Shown here: one piece after another, positions 9,723-25,334 of the stretch
Layout of the letters: each line of letters opens with the position of its first letter
How positions within the stretch are numbered: position 1 is the stretch's first letter
Assembly (NCBI GenBank): GCA_029204225.1
Contig: CM055113.1
Coordinates: forward strand, 11,060,234 to 11,124,233
DNA length: 64,000 bases
Source: Diphasiastrum complanatum
Taxonomy: Eukaryota > Streptophyta > Lycopodiopsida > Lycopodiales > Lycopodiaceae
Direction: 5' to 3'
The notes under the pieces: generated by a model
What the model was told of the DNA's origin: nothing
The model's input: the letters and a program-made list of their open reading frames with translations, nothing else
Database searches by the model: none
Position numbers and translations under genes: made by a program

Positions 9723-12060
9723 ATATTCTTCTCTCCTTAAACTGCTTCTATCCTTAAAAGCTCTCTAAACATGAAAGAATAATAGGAATAGTATTTTTAA
9801 CTTTAAATATCAATCTAGAAAATCATTATCCTTAGTCAAACTTTCACATCAAACAAGTACTCAGAGATAATCCTATTTTTCAAATGATAATCTCTACACT
9901 GGAGTACAACTCAAATTTGAAAATTACACTAAGTGATAATTTTTTCCATCTGGGTTATATTCACCATAAGTTAGTAACGTCACTTTAATGTAAAACACTT
10001 ACATGAAACACTGGGTGAAATAACCTAACTTAAGAGATGAAAGTTAAAGAAATAATAAAATAATTACAATTATAGTTTGAAATTATTCACCACTCTGGCA
10101 AATAATTCATAAGCTTCCAAGTTCAAATATCCTTAGAATCCAAATTCGAAGATATGATAATTCATTTATCTAGAATCTCTAGGAGAATCATTAAGATATA
10201 GAATGATTAAAACTCAACTCTGAGTATCCCATATACTCTTTTGAGTTAAATGCTATTGTTTCTAACACCAAATGCAAGAAAAATAAAATTCATTCATCTT
10301 AATAGACCTGTTTGTCTCCTATGATAATTGGAGATCCAATCAGATGAAAAACTGTACTCAAGCATTTACAGACCATAAACTGTAGCAGAATAACATCCAC
10401 TAGATTAATTAAATTCTCCACAAATAAAATACTTATCTTGTGAGAATATCTGTGAGATCCATAGGTTCTCAAATAAAATACTGGAGTAGAGAGATTCAAA
10501 ACACTGATCTGAATTCTTACTCAAATAATAGATCCAGAATTAATCATCACACGTAATAATCTTCACAATTTCATATAATCCTCTGACAATAATTAAGTAT
10601 CTATTTATGATCGGTCGATCATAAATATTTAGATTCGTATGATTCATCAATCACAATTTTTTGGAATCAAAATCATACTTAATCATTTACAAGATATTGG
10701 AGTATATGTTCCACATAACTCAGGAAAAGTAAGAATCATTCCAAAATCTTTCTCAACAAAAAAATACTAGATTTTAGGAAAACTCTCCAATCAGGATTCT
10801 TTAACTAAAATGCGAGATATTGAAGTTCTATGAACCACTGGTAATTAAAGACAAAAAGCATACCAAATGACAATCATCTTTAACTACAAAAACTTTAGAT
10901 TACAATCCAAAATCACACGTAGATATCCAAAGTCCTGTTGAATATCAATTCGGTTGTTATTCTTGGATTCATTATGATTCGTTATCCAATTGAGCTCTCT
11001 AGGATACAATCACTAATGAGCTGAGTCCCTTCCTTAACTAAGGAATACTCAGTCCCAAGAATACTGTATATCCAATGCATATAATTTCAACTGATGAACC
11101 CAAATGATTCACTAATCATGCGTCTTACAAGCAATATAATCAAACCCATCACTTTCTGATGAATCCACATCACACTGATCGTTTTACCAATTAACTTCAT
11201 CCTGGAGTATTCAACTACTCAAGCTAATTGACAATGATTCAAAAATTTCAAATGTCTAGGTGAAAAACTAGTATAACATTACATTTAGATCCTTACCCAA
11301 ATCATTTATAAGTTAATCCATAAATCTTCTATACAAGAATTTGTTAACTCTGCAAGTATCTGTCAAAACAATCCTTGATCATATGTCTATGTTTGCTGAC
11401 TAGGTTAAGTGCACCAAATAACTCTAATAATCATGAATACACAGTAGATTCATACAAGATTAATTGTGCACATACGTGAATAATCTCACTATGACCTAGT
11501 ACATAAACACATTCTTATCTGGCAAATTCCTCCAGAACCCACATATGTTACTCACATATCTCACTGAGATCTTGCAACTCAGCTACAAAATATTTTCTAT
11601 TTCTCATGAGTAAATAACATATCCAAAAACTCTCTGAGACGAATAAAATTCACTCTCAAGAGTTTTCCAATCCAATTTCTTTTAATAGCATAATTTCTCC
11701 TACTAATCAACCCCTCACCGATCCTAGTACAAAAACTAAGATTAGGTTGATCCAATACAGAACTCTCAGACTTAAATTCTAATCAAACTTACTTCTATTC
11801 CAATTAAAATGGACTAGTAACCTTTGACCTTCTACTGTACTACTTATAGATAATGATTCAAATTCCAAACATGTTTCAATTCCATATTGTCCACACAATC
11901 CCTAGAGAATTTCTCATATTTCAAAAAGTTGCAATTAGGCATCCTACTCTGAATCTATCCAAAATTACTTTCAGACCACATCTCATTTCTATACCACAGT
12001 TGGTTCTTTCCCGAAAACTACACAAACCATAGATTCCCAAATAGAATTTAATCAGTGCCT
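9226..12060 (-). mobile_element. Non-coding LTR element 'LARD-B', 3' part
   Basis: Minus strand: an internal region (9723 to about 12060) leads into a 3' LTR (9226-9722) that matches the LTR at 38168-38688. The internal sequence from about 9723 to 11930 aligns in opposite orientation with about 40750-42937, base by base in many places (for example TTTTGGAATGATTCTTA and GATTGATGAATCAT type blocks). It has no frame longer than about 70 codons and no retroelement protein motif. The 5' half and 5' LTR are missing beyond about 12060, where simple-sequence DNA begins. Confidence 0.78.
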
Positions 12061-15460
<3,400 letters not shown>

Positions 15461-15473
15461 ATGATTTTATGTT

Positions 15474-15603
15474 CCGACCCGACCCGACCTGACCAAGGGT
15501 CGAAAATTTTTTACTTGACCCGACCCGATCGAGGGTCAAAAATTTTTGACCCGACCAAGGTTCGAAAACTTTCGACCCGACCCGACCCGACCCGACCAAG
15601 GAG
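15474..15603. repeat. CCCGA-rich interspersed tandem repeat
   Basis: Runs of GACCCGACCCGA alternate with A/T-rich spacers (for example AAGGTTCGAAAACTTTCGA, and related CGAAAATTTTTT and CAAAAATTTTTGA). Four blocks occur in 130 bases. The last has GACCCGACCCGACCCGACC. Origin unknown. Confidence 0.8.
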
Positions 15604-16004
15604 TTGGATTTTTTTACCATTGGGTCAGAAAATTGAGTCGGATGTGGGTTGGATCCTAACGATGAAGGTACTCATAGTTTCCAGTTTTCATCTACAAAAC
15701 TCGAGATTAAGGCATAAAAAATCTAATAAAAAAAATTTCATATTAATTTTTTTGAGAAAGCTATCGATTTCAATCTTGGATTATTCAGACTCTCTCAAAC
15801 ACTGAGTGGAGGTACTCGGGAGGAGTTGGGACTGGGAGTAGTTCTAAACCTTAAATCTGAGAATGAAAAGAGACAGAGTTTATTAAAAACGAAAAAGTTA
15901 TAGTATCAAAAAAAGCTCAAGATAGGGTGATAATTGATAAAATTTTCTAGAGCGGTGGTGGGAGGTAGGAGGGCACCTCAAAGACTAGGAAAATGGAGAA
16001 TAAC

Positions 16005-16255
16005 TCGAATATTTGGATGAACTCAACGAATTTTTGGACGAAGTCGAATTCTGGGACGAACTCGACTTTTGGAACGAACTTGAATTTTTGGGCAAACTCG
16101 AATTTTCACTCGACTCAAATTTTTTGAGACTTGAATTTCTGGAAATGACTCAAATTTTGAAGGTTCGAATTTTTTCAACGAACTCGAATTTTTTCAGTCA
16201 ACTCAAATTTCCAGAGGTTCAAATTTTTCTAGACTCGAATTTTTGGACGGATTAA
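16005..16255. repeat. Degenerate tandem repeat around GAACTCGAATTTTTGGAC
   Basis: A roughly 24-30 base unit resembling GAACTCGAATTTTTGGAC recurs about ten times with substitutions and indels. It keeps a frame of about 80 codons rich in Glu, Phe, Leu and Asn, but the frame simply follows the repeat. It lies in what would be the internal region of the LTR-D element. Not recognised. Confidence 0.7.
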
Positions 16256-16377
16256 CGACCTCAACAATTCACAAGATCTTCAAAAATTGATAGAAAATTG
16301 TGATGTCATGCTTTCTAGCTTGAATTATCTTAGTATTTCTCATGCACAAATTGATTATTGTATTAAGAGCTTAGTAT

Positions 16378-16390
16378 GGCTCTGATACCA
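16378..16390 (-). promoter_or_regulatory. Primer binding site, tRNA-iMet (LTR-D)
   Basis: TGGTATCAGAGCC on the minus strand, directly adjoining the LTR end (..TTATCACA at 16391). Confidence 0.85.
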
Positions 16391-17102
16391 TGTGATAAAA
16401 CCAGCAAGTCACACATGTGGAAAAGCCACAAATGTGTCAATGACCTTCCCTAAGCTTTGTGATAGCACATGATTCACATTCATAGTGAAAACCACAATCT
16501 AATACTAGAATCCAAGGCTAGAACACAATCCAATCAAAAGTAACTACATTTCACAAGTGTGGGAAAGTACAATGAAAATTTATTACATGAGAAAAAGTCC
16601 CTCGAATTAGAGATAGAATCACATTACAAGCTTACAAATCCAATATAGAAATTGACATGATTTTGCTACAAAGCTTAATTCATCATCAAGAATACTGAGG
16701 ATTCTCACTTACATTTATAGTGGATGTAACAGCTCGAGGTAGAGCAGCCACAAACCACTTTCTTACACATCTAATAGTGATTTCTCCTCTTAACTTGACA
16801 CTGTCAACTTACATGCATGTATATCCACCTACATTTACCTACTTTCTACATGTGTCAATTTTTACACTAATAATGTACAAATCATCATGCATGTGTCCAT
16901 TACAACTTTTGCATGCATTGCATGTCACATTAGAACACTTGGACTTTTTGCATGTGACATGGCTCGAGTTCCTACAAGCCCATTTTTGGCATTTCTATGT
17001 TTATTATTAATATGCATGTTATATTTGACCAACTAGACATAATGAATGTCATGTAGCTCGAGTTTCACCTCGACTAATTTTGATATTTACAACTTGTAAC
17101 AC
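16391..17102 (-). repeat. LTR-D (5' LTR of a decayed element)
   Basis: Minus strand from about TGTTACAAGTTG (17102) to GGTTTTATCACA (16391), then the primer site. It has TG..CA ends and a TATA-like CACTATAAATG about two thirds in. No coding remnant of its element is visible to the left (15600-16377). It interrupts an older LTR-C at about 17102. The outer boundary is inferred from the TG start and the end of LTR-C similarity. Confidence 0.65.
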
Positions 17103-17721
17103 TATATGCAAGGTGAAAAACTTCATCAACCCCAAAAGTCAAGTTGGATGGCTTTTTTATTGTCACACACCTAACACTAACATCCAATGATAGAGGTGAA
17201 TGGAGGTGAGAGAGAGAGAGAGAGAGTGAGTGAGAGGGAAGTAAGCTCATGTGCTCATCATTACATACTAATGGAAAAGCCATAACTAATCAAAAAGCAA
17301 GAACAATGCAAAATGGAAAAGAAATAGCAATCACAACAAAAAGCATAAGCATGACAACAATAGCACAATGCTTGGCTCTCCAAAGTGGTAGAGTTTTCTC
17401 CTCTCTATTAGCATGTAAAATGGTGTACAAGAGGTGCCTTTTTATCTTTGGGGTGGCCCTGGCCCCTTGCTTCCTATTGGGTACTTGCAAGAAGGTAGGA
17501 TTGAAATACCAGCCCTTAAAAAGAAACACAATCTAATCTATGGTGCACAAAGAAGCACACTCCACCTACCACCACTTTGACTTTTGACTAATTACAAAAC
17601 TTAGCAAACTTAAGTTAACTTAAACTTTGGCCTTTTAACATTATTTTAATTACATGGTCACAAGTCTAGTTTATTCAAAATAAATTATTTACAAGTGCTC
17701 ATTGGGCTATGGGCTTTTACA
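17103..17721 (-). repeat. LTR-C fragment (gypsy family LTR)
   Basis: Minus strand begins TGTAAAAGCCCATAGCCCAA, matching the start of the LTR at 58762 (TGTATAAGCCCATGGCCCAA). The similarity continues through CTTGTACACCATTT, GGAGAAAACTCTACCA and GGATGTTAGTGT, then is cut off by LTR-D. A TATA-like GATAAAAAG corresponds to TATAAAAAG at 59037. It contains a GA microsatellite at 17209-17226. Confidence 0.78.
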
Positions 17722-18852
17722 CGCAGGAAGCCACGGCCCTCGCAACTTATTTCTACTACTTCTGGCTATTTTACATATATACACAAAATACCCACAACAG
17801 GGCCTCCGACCTGAAGTAGTGTCGGTCCCTCGGCACTATGGTGTTCAGTACTGGCCTCGAGTTTCACGGCGGCCCTTTATTAAATATCCAGTGACGTCGT
17901 TCATGATTCCATTCTTATCTTCCAAACAACATAGTTGGAAGATGTTAATTTCTCACCATGTTCTAAGAGATATGAAAATCTAACCTGATTCAGGACAAAA
18001 TTTTCCTTTCCTTCAAACTCTAGATGAATCGCTTGCAGAAAGTCAGAATTACATCATCTATTCTACAGCTGCTTGATGCTTTTCATGAGAGATCATTTTG
18101 TAACAAATCTGAATTTCAATTGAATAAATCTATTGGTTGTGAAAATTCCATCAACTAGTGCCAAGACCCAATTGATTTTTTATCATGAAATTGTTGATGC
18201 AAAGTAACTAAGGGATAAACTATCAAACAACAATGCATCAAAATCTATCTTCCAAAAGCATAATGGATCCACACAAGATTGATAACCTGAGTTCATGATA
18301 AAGATCACATCCATGATAAGACATACACTTCTTTCATGTACTACTACTCGGTTACGGATGTAGAAATCACATTGCTAGCTAGAGAGAAACGTTTTTCAAG
18401 ATACTTAAGAAAGAGATGATATAGAGTTTGGTGTCCATATAGGATGCTTTAGTATCATGAGCACAAGACAATTGTGGGCGAAACCGTGTGCTCAGGAAGC
18501 TAACTTCGCCCTGTGTCAGCTATGAGCTTATTTTTGACAATCAGTCTAAAGGAAAGAATCGATGCATAAAAGCATCTACTATGTTTTTCTCTAATAATTC
18601 TCTCTTATTGTTTAATTACCAAAGTTATCTCAATATATAATTTACAATTGTGCAGATGTATGTACAAGAAGGTGGCGTGGAGCCATTGTGCCATTCAGAA
18701 TAGATCGTGGCGGCTGCTGTCTGAGTGGTTGCACAGTACAAGAAGTGGGCGTGAGGAGCCTTCGGCTATCCGGAGTCAAGCATGTTGTTACTGATAGTCA
18801 ATGAGGTCGATGAAGTCGACTAATCTTGATAGTCTAATGATAGTCGATTACC
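17722..18852. other. No feature recognised
   Basis: AT-rich, only short frames. Not explained by the elements on either side. Confidence 0.4.
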
Positions 18853-19353
18853 TTGGATGACGTAGTAATCATGATGCCTCAAGGACAAAGAGGACCTGAT
18901 CAAAGTCAGGAACCAGTTGAACAAGTCTTCGAAGGACCTGGGCGGACACAACTTATGAACTTAGCTGAGCCAGATGAAGAAGAGAAGATTGTTTACGTGG
19001 GAGAGAAATTAACCCCCACTCAGTTCACACGGCTATGTAATTTGTTGGTGGAATACAAGGATTGCTTTGCATGGACATACAAGGATTTGAAGGGTATACC
19101 ACCAACAGTAGTCCAACATACCATACCCATTGGTGGATGGAAGAGTCCCCAAGGCGAGCCGTTATTACCGCTGCAATCCTAACTACATAGAGTTGATCAA
19201 ATTGGAGTTACAGAAGCTGCTCGACGTCGATTTAATTTATGAAATCAAGCACACAAAATGGGTATCACCTATAGTCATAGTATCCAAGAAGAAGAACAAG
19301 ATGCGGATCTGTGTAAATCTAAAGGCACTAAATGCAGTTACCAAGAAATCATG
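18853..19353 (+). pseudogene. gypsy fragment (linker plus RT fingers), same family as gypsy-1
   Basis: Plus strand reading LDDVVIMMPQ, PGRTQLMNLAEPDEEEKI and YKDCFAWTYKDLKGI, then, after a frameshift near 19130, YYRCNP, KLLDVDLIYEIKHTKWVSP and KKNKMRICVNLKALNAVT. These align directly with 2130-2650 of gypsy-1. Coding ends at about 19353, before the palm and YxDD box, against simple-sequence DNA. It is a short broken piece of RT. The deduced parent family also occupies the right end of the window. Confidence 0.88.
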
Positions 19354-19369
19354 CATTGGTTTATAGAAC

Positions 19370-19531
19370 GGAAAGTGTGTGTGTGTTTTGAAATAGTGTA
19401 TGAATAGATAATGTTTGATAGCAATTGAATGTTAGATTTGTAACTATTAGAGAGAAAGAGGGGGAAGTGTGTGTGTTTTGCTCTAATGTATGAATAGATA
19501 ATGTTTGATAGTAATTTAATGCTAGATTTGT

Positions 19532-19593
<62 letters not shown>

Positions 19594-19790
19594 ATTATGT
19601 ATGTGTATGTGTTTTTCATTTTGAATTTAGGAAGTGTGTATGTGTGTGTGTGTTATCATTTAAGGTCCAACATCTTTTTAGAGAGGGAGAGAGAGAAAAT
19701 TGTGTATGTGTATGTGTTTTTCATTTTGAATTTAGGATGTGTGTGTGTGCGTGTGTGTGTGTTATGATTTAAGGTCCGAAATCTTTTTAG
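19370..19790. repeat. GA/GT microsatellites with duplicated units
   Basis: Two similar units share GTATGAATAGATAATGTTTG (about 19395 and 19485). Then come a GA run (19538-19590) and two more similar units sharing GTGTTTTTCATTTTGAATTT. GT runs reach about 19762. Together they look like a decayed array inside the DNA transposon ending at 20149. Confidence 0.75.
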
Positions 19791-20149
19791 AACGTCGGAA
19801 TCCGACATCTATGTAGACATCAGATGAACATCGGAGGGACGTCATCTGTCAGAACTTTTTTGGGGTCGTTCTAATTCAACAGACGTTGCATTCGACGTCT
19901 TATAAGCTCGTTGGAATCCGACATCCACGTCGGATCCGAAGTGACGTCTTTGGACATCGAACCTGACGTCATTCACCGTGACCTGATGTTCGGGAAGCCG
20001 GCAACTTATGGATGTCATGTTTTATTTACATCGTAATCCGACGACCTCATTGCGACGTGTTTTTCCAACGTCCGCGACGAATTAAAAAAAATTTAAACTC
20101 GCGATTCACATCGCAAAACACGTCTCAAATCACGGCGGGTGTTGTAGTG
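19780..20149. mobile_element. Terminal region of a CACTA-type DNA transposon
   Basis: The right end reads CGGGTGTTGTAGTG; reversed, this is CACTACAACACCCG, the hallmark start of CACTA (En/Spm) terminal inverted repeats. Inside it, variants of an ACGTCGGAATCCGACATC motif recur, including the perfect palindrome GTCGGAATCCGAC at 19794-19806 and CCACGTCGGATCCG near 19935, as expected for subterminal transposase-binding repeats. No matching left terminus or transposase is visible, so this is a fragment or a non-autonomous copy. Confidence 0.7.
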
Positions 20150-21655
20150 AGGTGAGTTTCCTACAAGTGGTAGCATTGAAAATTTTTGCGTCAATCATGA
20201 CACGTCAGCCTGCCATGTGGCACTTTTTGATTGGTCCAAGAAAAGTCGAAGTGCTGATTATGCTTTATAAATGGCGTGGAAAAGTCAAAGAATCCATTAC
20301 GCAATGGAATGGGCCGAGCCTAAAAAAATTTGGAAAGCTGAACCGGGTAGAAAGGCTTGTGCCCGGCCCATTCCATTGTACGTAACATGTGAAAGATGCA
20401 GAGAACCTACAAAAATCTAAGATCATGTATTTGCTAGATTCTTAACGAAAAACCAATGAACTTGGAAGGTAAACCCAAATGTCATGGCTGGAAGGTAAAC
20501 CCAAATTGACTTAGTATGTTTTATAGAACTTCTCATTTTTTTGAAGATTTTTACTCATGAAAAGTTGTATTTGCTTGTAAAGAAAATCGTCAAATATCTT
20601 ATGATACATGTACAGATTTTGAGAAAACTTGTCGATTCCATTTAAGATGTTTTTGAAGCTTTTTTTGTTCTGCATGTTATTTTTGTTGCCACATCCGTTT
20701 GGTTCTATTTATTTTGCATGGTTAATTTTGTAGAATCTAATATGTATTTCTAGTTGATGGGTTTATTTCGTCCTAAACTAGTCGATGAGCATATGAGTGA
20801 AAATTATTTGGGAACAATTAATTGTAGGTTAATGAGTCTTTCTAATGAAAGGTTAACTTATCAGCTCATTAACGATTTAGAAGATGATCCAAATACGGTG
20901 TAATACTGTTAAATTTCTATCTTTGATAAAATCAAAGGTAATGTGGACCCATCGTGAATACTTGTAAATAAGTTAGCCTACAGGAGGAATTGAAAAAAAA
21001 AAATATAGGGTCAAAATGGATCAAATCAGAGTGAAATTTTAAGATCGGATTGGATCATTATAGAATGAGATCAAAATATATCGATCATAGGATTTGATCG
21101 AATTGAATTGAATAGAAAATTTAAGATTGAAATAAATTTTGATATTTAAGGTTATAATAAAATTTCGATCCACATGGTCAAAATTAGAAATATAGACCAC
21201 TATAGCAACAGATCGAATACACTGTAGCTACGAAATGCAATGTTATTTTCTAGGAATTAGAGCTATGCCAACACAGACTATTAGGGTAATCATGCACAAC
21301 TATAAGCAAATGTAATTCATCAATGTTTTAGGTTGGTTAGAGAGATGTTGATGATGTTGTAGTATATTATTTAGTAAGGATCACAATCTATCATAGATCA
21401 AAATAAACAAAATTGTAGTAGTTGTAGCTGAATTGACGACTCATGTCTAATATTATCTACATAAAACAATGTGTGTTGTGCAGTTCCAATAATATATTTT
21501 ATTTTTTGAATATTCCATTTTTTTTGAGCAGATGTATGATCTTTTTTGAAGTCTACATCAACTTTCAATTCCGCAATTTCAGAATATAAATTGAAAGCAA
21601 TTCAGATTTGGTAGATGTTTTGTCTAAATGATTACACATTTATCATTTCTCAACA
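20150..21655. other. Mostly unrecognised; the last part is an LTR of the copia element that follows
   Basis: 20150-21000 has no recognised feature; CTTTATAAATGGC at about 20263 is TATA-like. The end (..TTTCTCAACA at 21655) adjoins a primer binding site, so the final few hundred bases should be a 5' LTR. I cannot place its start without a second copy. Confidence 0.5.
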
Positions 21656-21667
21656 TGGTATTAGAGC
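21656..21667 (+). promoter_or_regulatory. Primer binding site, tRNA-iMet variant (copia-1)
   Basis: TGGTATTAGAGC, one base off the standard TGGTATCAGAGC, immediately after the LTR end CAACA and 240 bases ahead of copia gag. Confidence 0.82.
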
Positions 21668-21908
21668 TATGGTACAAAATTTATATCAGACTATAATCTG
21701 AATAGGAGCATTCATTGACATAGGAATCTATTTATTTGATTTCTATCAAAATAGTTATGTGCAACTTTGCTCAACGTATATCTGCTCATAGTTTTATATT
21801 GGAAATTCATTGGGTTTGATCTCTATCAAGATAGTAACAATCTGCAATTTACTCACTATCAATCAATTTTGAAATAAAGTTGACATCATCAAATTCATCT
21901 TTCATTAA

Positions 21909-23652
21909 TATGTTGGATGATGAAAATTATCACAAGTGGAAGTTTATGATGAAAGTTATTTTGTTAGCCAAAAAAAATTTGGGATGTCGTTGAAGGAATG
22001 AAAATAAATTATTATCTTTGGAAATCACTATTACAAAGTGGAAGCAAAAGGATGGAAAAGCTTTTGCTCTCATAATTGTCAATATTAAAGATTCTCAAAT
22101 TAGTCATATCAGGTCAGCTACAACTCCAAACAAGCATGTGATAGTTCGACCACTCTATGACATTAGATATGTGACTTCCAAGCTTTATTTGAGAAAGAAA
22201 ATTTTCTCATTCAAAATGACTGATGGAGATTGTATTTCAAATCATCTTAATAGTTTCAAAAATCTTCTTGACAAATGTCAACAATAGGTGAAGCCATAGA
22301 TGATTCAAATGCAATTATGACTCTTCTTTCAAGTCTTCTTGAAGCTTATAAAAATTGGATAATGATGATTCTATTCAACAAGGTCTAACTCTATTCAGAG
22401 TATCTTCTATGTTATTACAAGAAGAAATGGCTTATCTTTTACTACAACACCAGATTCACATGCTCTTCAATTAAAAAAGGTCAACAAGAAAAAAAATGAA
22501 AAAAAAAAACAGGATCACAAGTATCAATTTCCAACTGAATAAAGAGCAATCAAATAACCTACAATTCATCTTCATCAAATTCTAAGGAACAATTATTTTG
22601 CAAGTGCTACAAGAAGAAAAAGCTTTTATTAGAGGATCCTCGAATTCTCAAATACAACAATAAGAAGCAAAATAAGTAGCATCGTTTATCCCAACAACAA
22701 GCAAATGCAGCAATAGTAGAAGCTTGTTAGCCCAATGATAAAGATAAAGATGAAAAAGCTTTTATGACAAAGAATAAAGACAATCAAGATGATAAATCTT
22801 GGTACTTGGACTCAAGGACTACCCAACACTCTAGACTGATTTCAAGAGTACAACTCTCTCAATACTCAAAGGCATGTTCATTTGAGTGATAATAGCACAC
22901 ATCGTATTTATGGTGAAGGTACTATTAGGCTACAGTTTTATAATGGTGATGTCAAGTTAGTCCAAATATTTTTCATGTTCTAAATCGTATTAAGAATCTA
23001 CTCTCTATAAGCAAAATAATAGATTTGGGTCACAAGATTGAATTTAATAAAGATGATTGTTCTATATTTAAGAAATGTAGAAGACTACTTGCACTTGGAA
23101 AAAGACAAGGTTATATTTATAAGCTGGGTCACTGCTATTGATTACCTTCTCAAGCTTTGTCAACTACTACTTCAACGAGTAAGAACATGTTATGGCATTA
23201 TAGATAGCATTCAATATATGTCAAATAAGAAAATAGTTCAAGATCTAGATTTTGATGGCAAAATGGAAGCCATAGCTTGTCAAATTTGTATTATTGGAAA
23301 ACATGCTAGGGCTGATCTTATTCACAAACCTAAAGGTCTTTTAGATCTTATTCACACTGATATATATGGGCCCATGCAGACTCCTTCTACATGGGGAGCC
23401 AAATATTTTCTTGCATTTATTGAGAATTTTTCTATAAGGAGAGTCATACATTTTTTGAAGTTCAAATCAAAGCATTCAAGTTTTTTAAACAATTCAACGA
23501 AGCTACTCAAACACTCAAACTTTCAGAATGGTTAAGGCTTGACGTTCTAATGGTAGAGGTGAATTTATTTGTAATGAGTTTCAAGAATACTGTTTAAATC
23601 AGAGTGTCTATAAACTACTCATTAAACATGCATATTTCACCCTAACTGTCTG
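21909..23652 (+). pseudogene. copia-1 gag, protease and integrase remnant
   Basis: Plus strand. Gag begins MLDDENYHKWKFMMKVIL, then WKQKDGKAFALIIVNI and LYLRKKIFSFKM, matching the copia Gag (UBN2-like) domain. After frame breaks come a protease trace (DKSWYLDSR, about 22796), the Gag-pre-integrase zinc part with CQICIIGKHARA, the integrase start LLDLIHTDIYGPMQTPS with the first catalytic Asp, and a last piece NGRGEFICNEFQEYC, where the expected RSDNGGEF is SNGRGEF and the second Asp is lost. The copy ends near 23652 with no RT. Multiple stops and frameshifts make it clearly dead. Order and motifs are Ty1/copia. Confidence 0.85.
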
Positions 23653-25330
23653 AAGATAAACTTAACAATTAAAAGAACTCCATGATTTATTTCGGGGAGC
23701 CCAATAATTTCGCCTTAGATTGGGCTATAGAGGGATTATCAACTTTTAAAGAACTGTTGATGTTTCCATATTTCGATTCTATTTACTTAATCACACTTTT
23801 GCCCAACACAATTAACCCATGTGAGTATCTTTTGTACACAAGACAAAGTTTAAAGTTGTATGAATCTTGATAGATATGCTAGAGATTTTAAGTTTTCTTG
23901 ACGGGTTATGGCCTAAGTTTCTAACTATTTTCTATGGGAACGTTGAGCGTCACTTTAACAGCCGCGTGTCCCATCAGTTGCTGGCCGTACAATAACAGTA
24001 AGGTACTGTATTTCACACGTGTGGATCCAATACTCAACATACAATTGCATTCTACACACAAAATTGCAAGATATCAACACTATAGTGCACCAATAAGTAT
24101 AGAACCCCAAAGAGAACTCATGTATAAGTATGAATGAGATGAGAGAGAGAGAATGTATCTCTTCCCACGCTTCTACACTATTTATAGCAGGTCCTTGTCC
24201 TATTTGGATGTCCTTCTCCAAGCTTATCAACAATAGGAAACTTCTAGATCTATTCCAAGCCCTAGATGTAAATGGACTAGATTCAATGTACCAAACATTC
24301 AAATTTGAATATTCCCAAACTCGACCTACTTCCCTTTCCCACACTTTCTACAAGTGGTAATTCAAATGAAAGTAGACTAAAATAACTTCATAATGTTTAT
24401 CTCTAAGTTTAAGATGCATATTGGCCTAAATTGCCAAATGAACTAAACATGACTAAAGTAGTTGATATTCTTTACACTCCCTCTTCAACTAGTTTTAGCA
24501 TAGTTTTGACCATACTACTTTGATCCAACCTAAGAATGATCTCCATCCTAAGTATAGACCTCCTTTCTAAGGTTTTAAAGTAGCTTTCACAATTGAATAT
24601 AAATGAAATGATTCCTCCATGCTTCCAACTATGAACTCTCTGGAAAATAATAGCAAGAAAACAATAAATGTGAGTAATCAACAAATGCTTGCATGTTTCC
24701 TCCATCTTTGTCCTTTCTTGATATGTCTCCACCATAAAACTCCATGAATGACCCTCTATCTCCATCTTGCCACAAGAAACCATCAAACCTTGGAAATCCA
24801 TGAGTAAGAGTGTACAAAAGTGATGCTAATCCAGCTCCATATGATTCCTTATAACTAGTTGGTAGCACTAGTCCTTCCACTTGACACAAGAAAATGGCCA
24901 TAAATTCACCAAAAATTGACAATCTCCAAGCATTGGCACCACATAGTTAAGCCTTGAGAACTTAGGAATGAATGAGTGATTTAATGAACCTCCAATTGAC
25001 AATTTGCACTCATTCACATGAAATTGCTCAAACATGAGATAGAAGAAGTAAAGTAAACTTGATCATAACACTTCCTTGCTACTCTTTTGACCTTACTTGA
25101 GTCTTCATACACCTATAAAAAGAGATCCATAACATCTTTGCCATTTGACTCTCCTTTGATGTTCTTGTCTGGTTCCAAATTGCCAACTTTCCTTTTGTCT
25201 TGTTGAAGCCCTTTGAGACCAACCTCTTGATCTTTTTTCTCTTGACCATCAAAGATATGAATATCTTTAGACCTGAACCTCTAAGTACTCCCTCTCAAAA
25301 ATATGATCTAGATCCAACAAGATTTTATCA
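23653..25330. other. Unrecognised; possible decayed reverse-strand LTR
   Basis: The minus strand has a promoter-like CTGCTATAAATAGTGTAG around 24175-24192 downstream of AT-rich DNA, suggesting an LTR in minus orientation. I find neither a primer site nor a second copy. Minus frames at 23955-24922 carry no motif I recognise. Confidence 0.35.
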
Positions 25331-25334
25331 ATGT

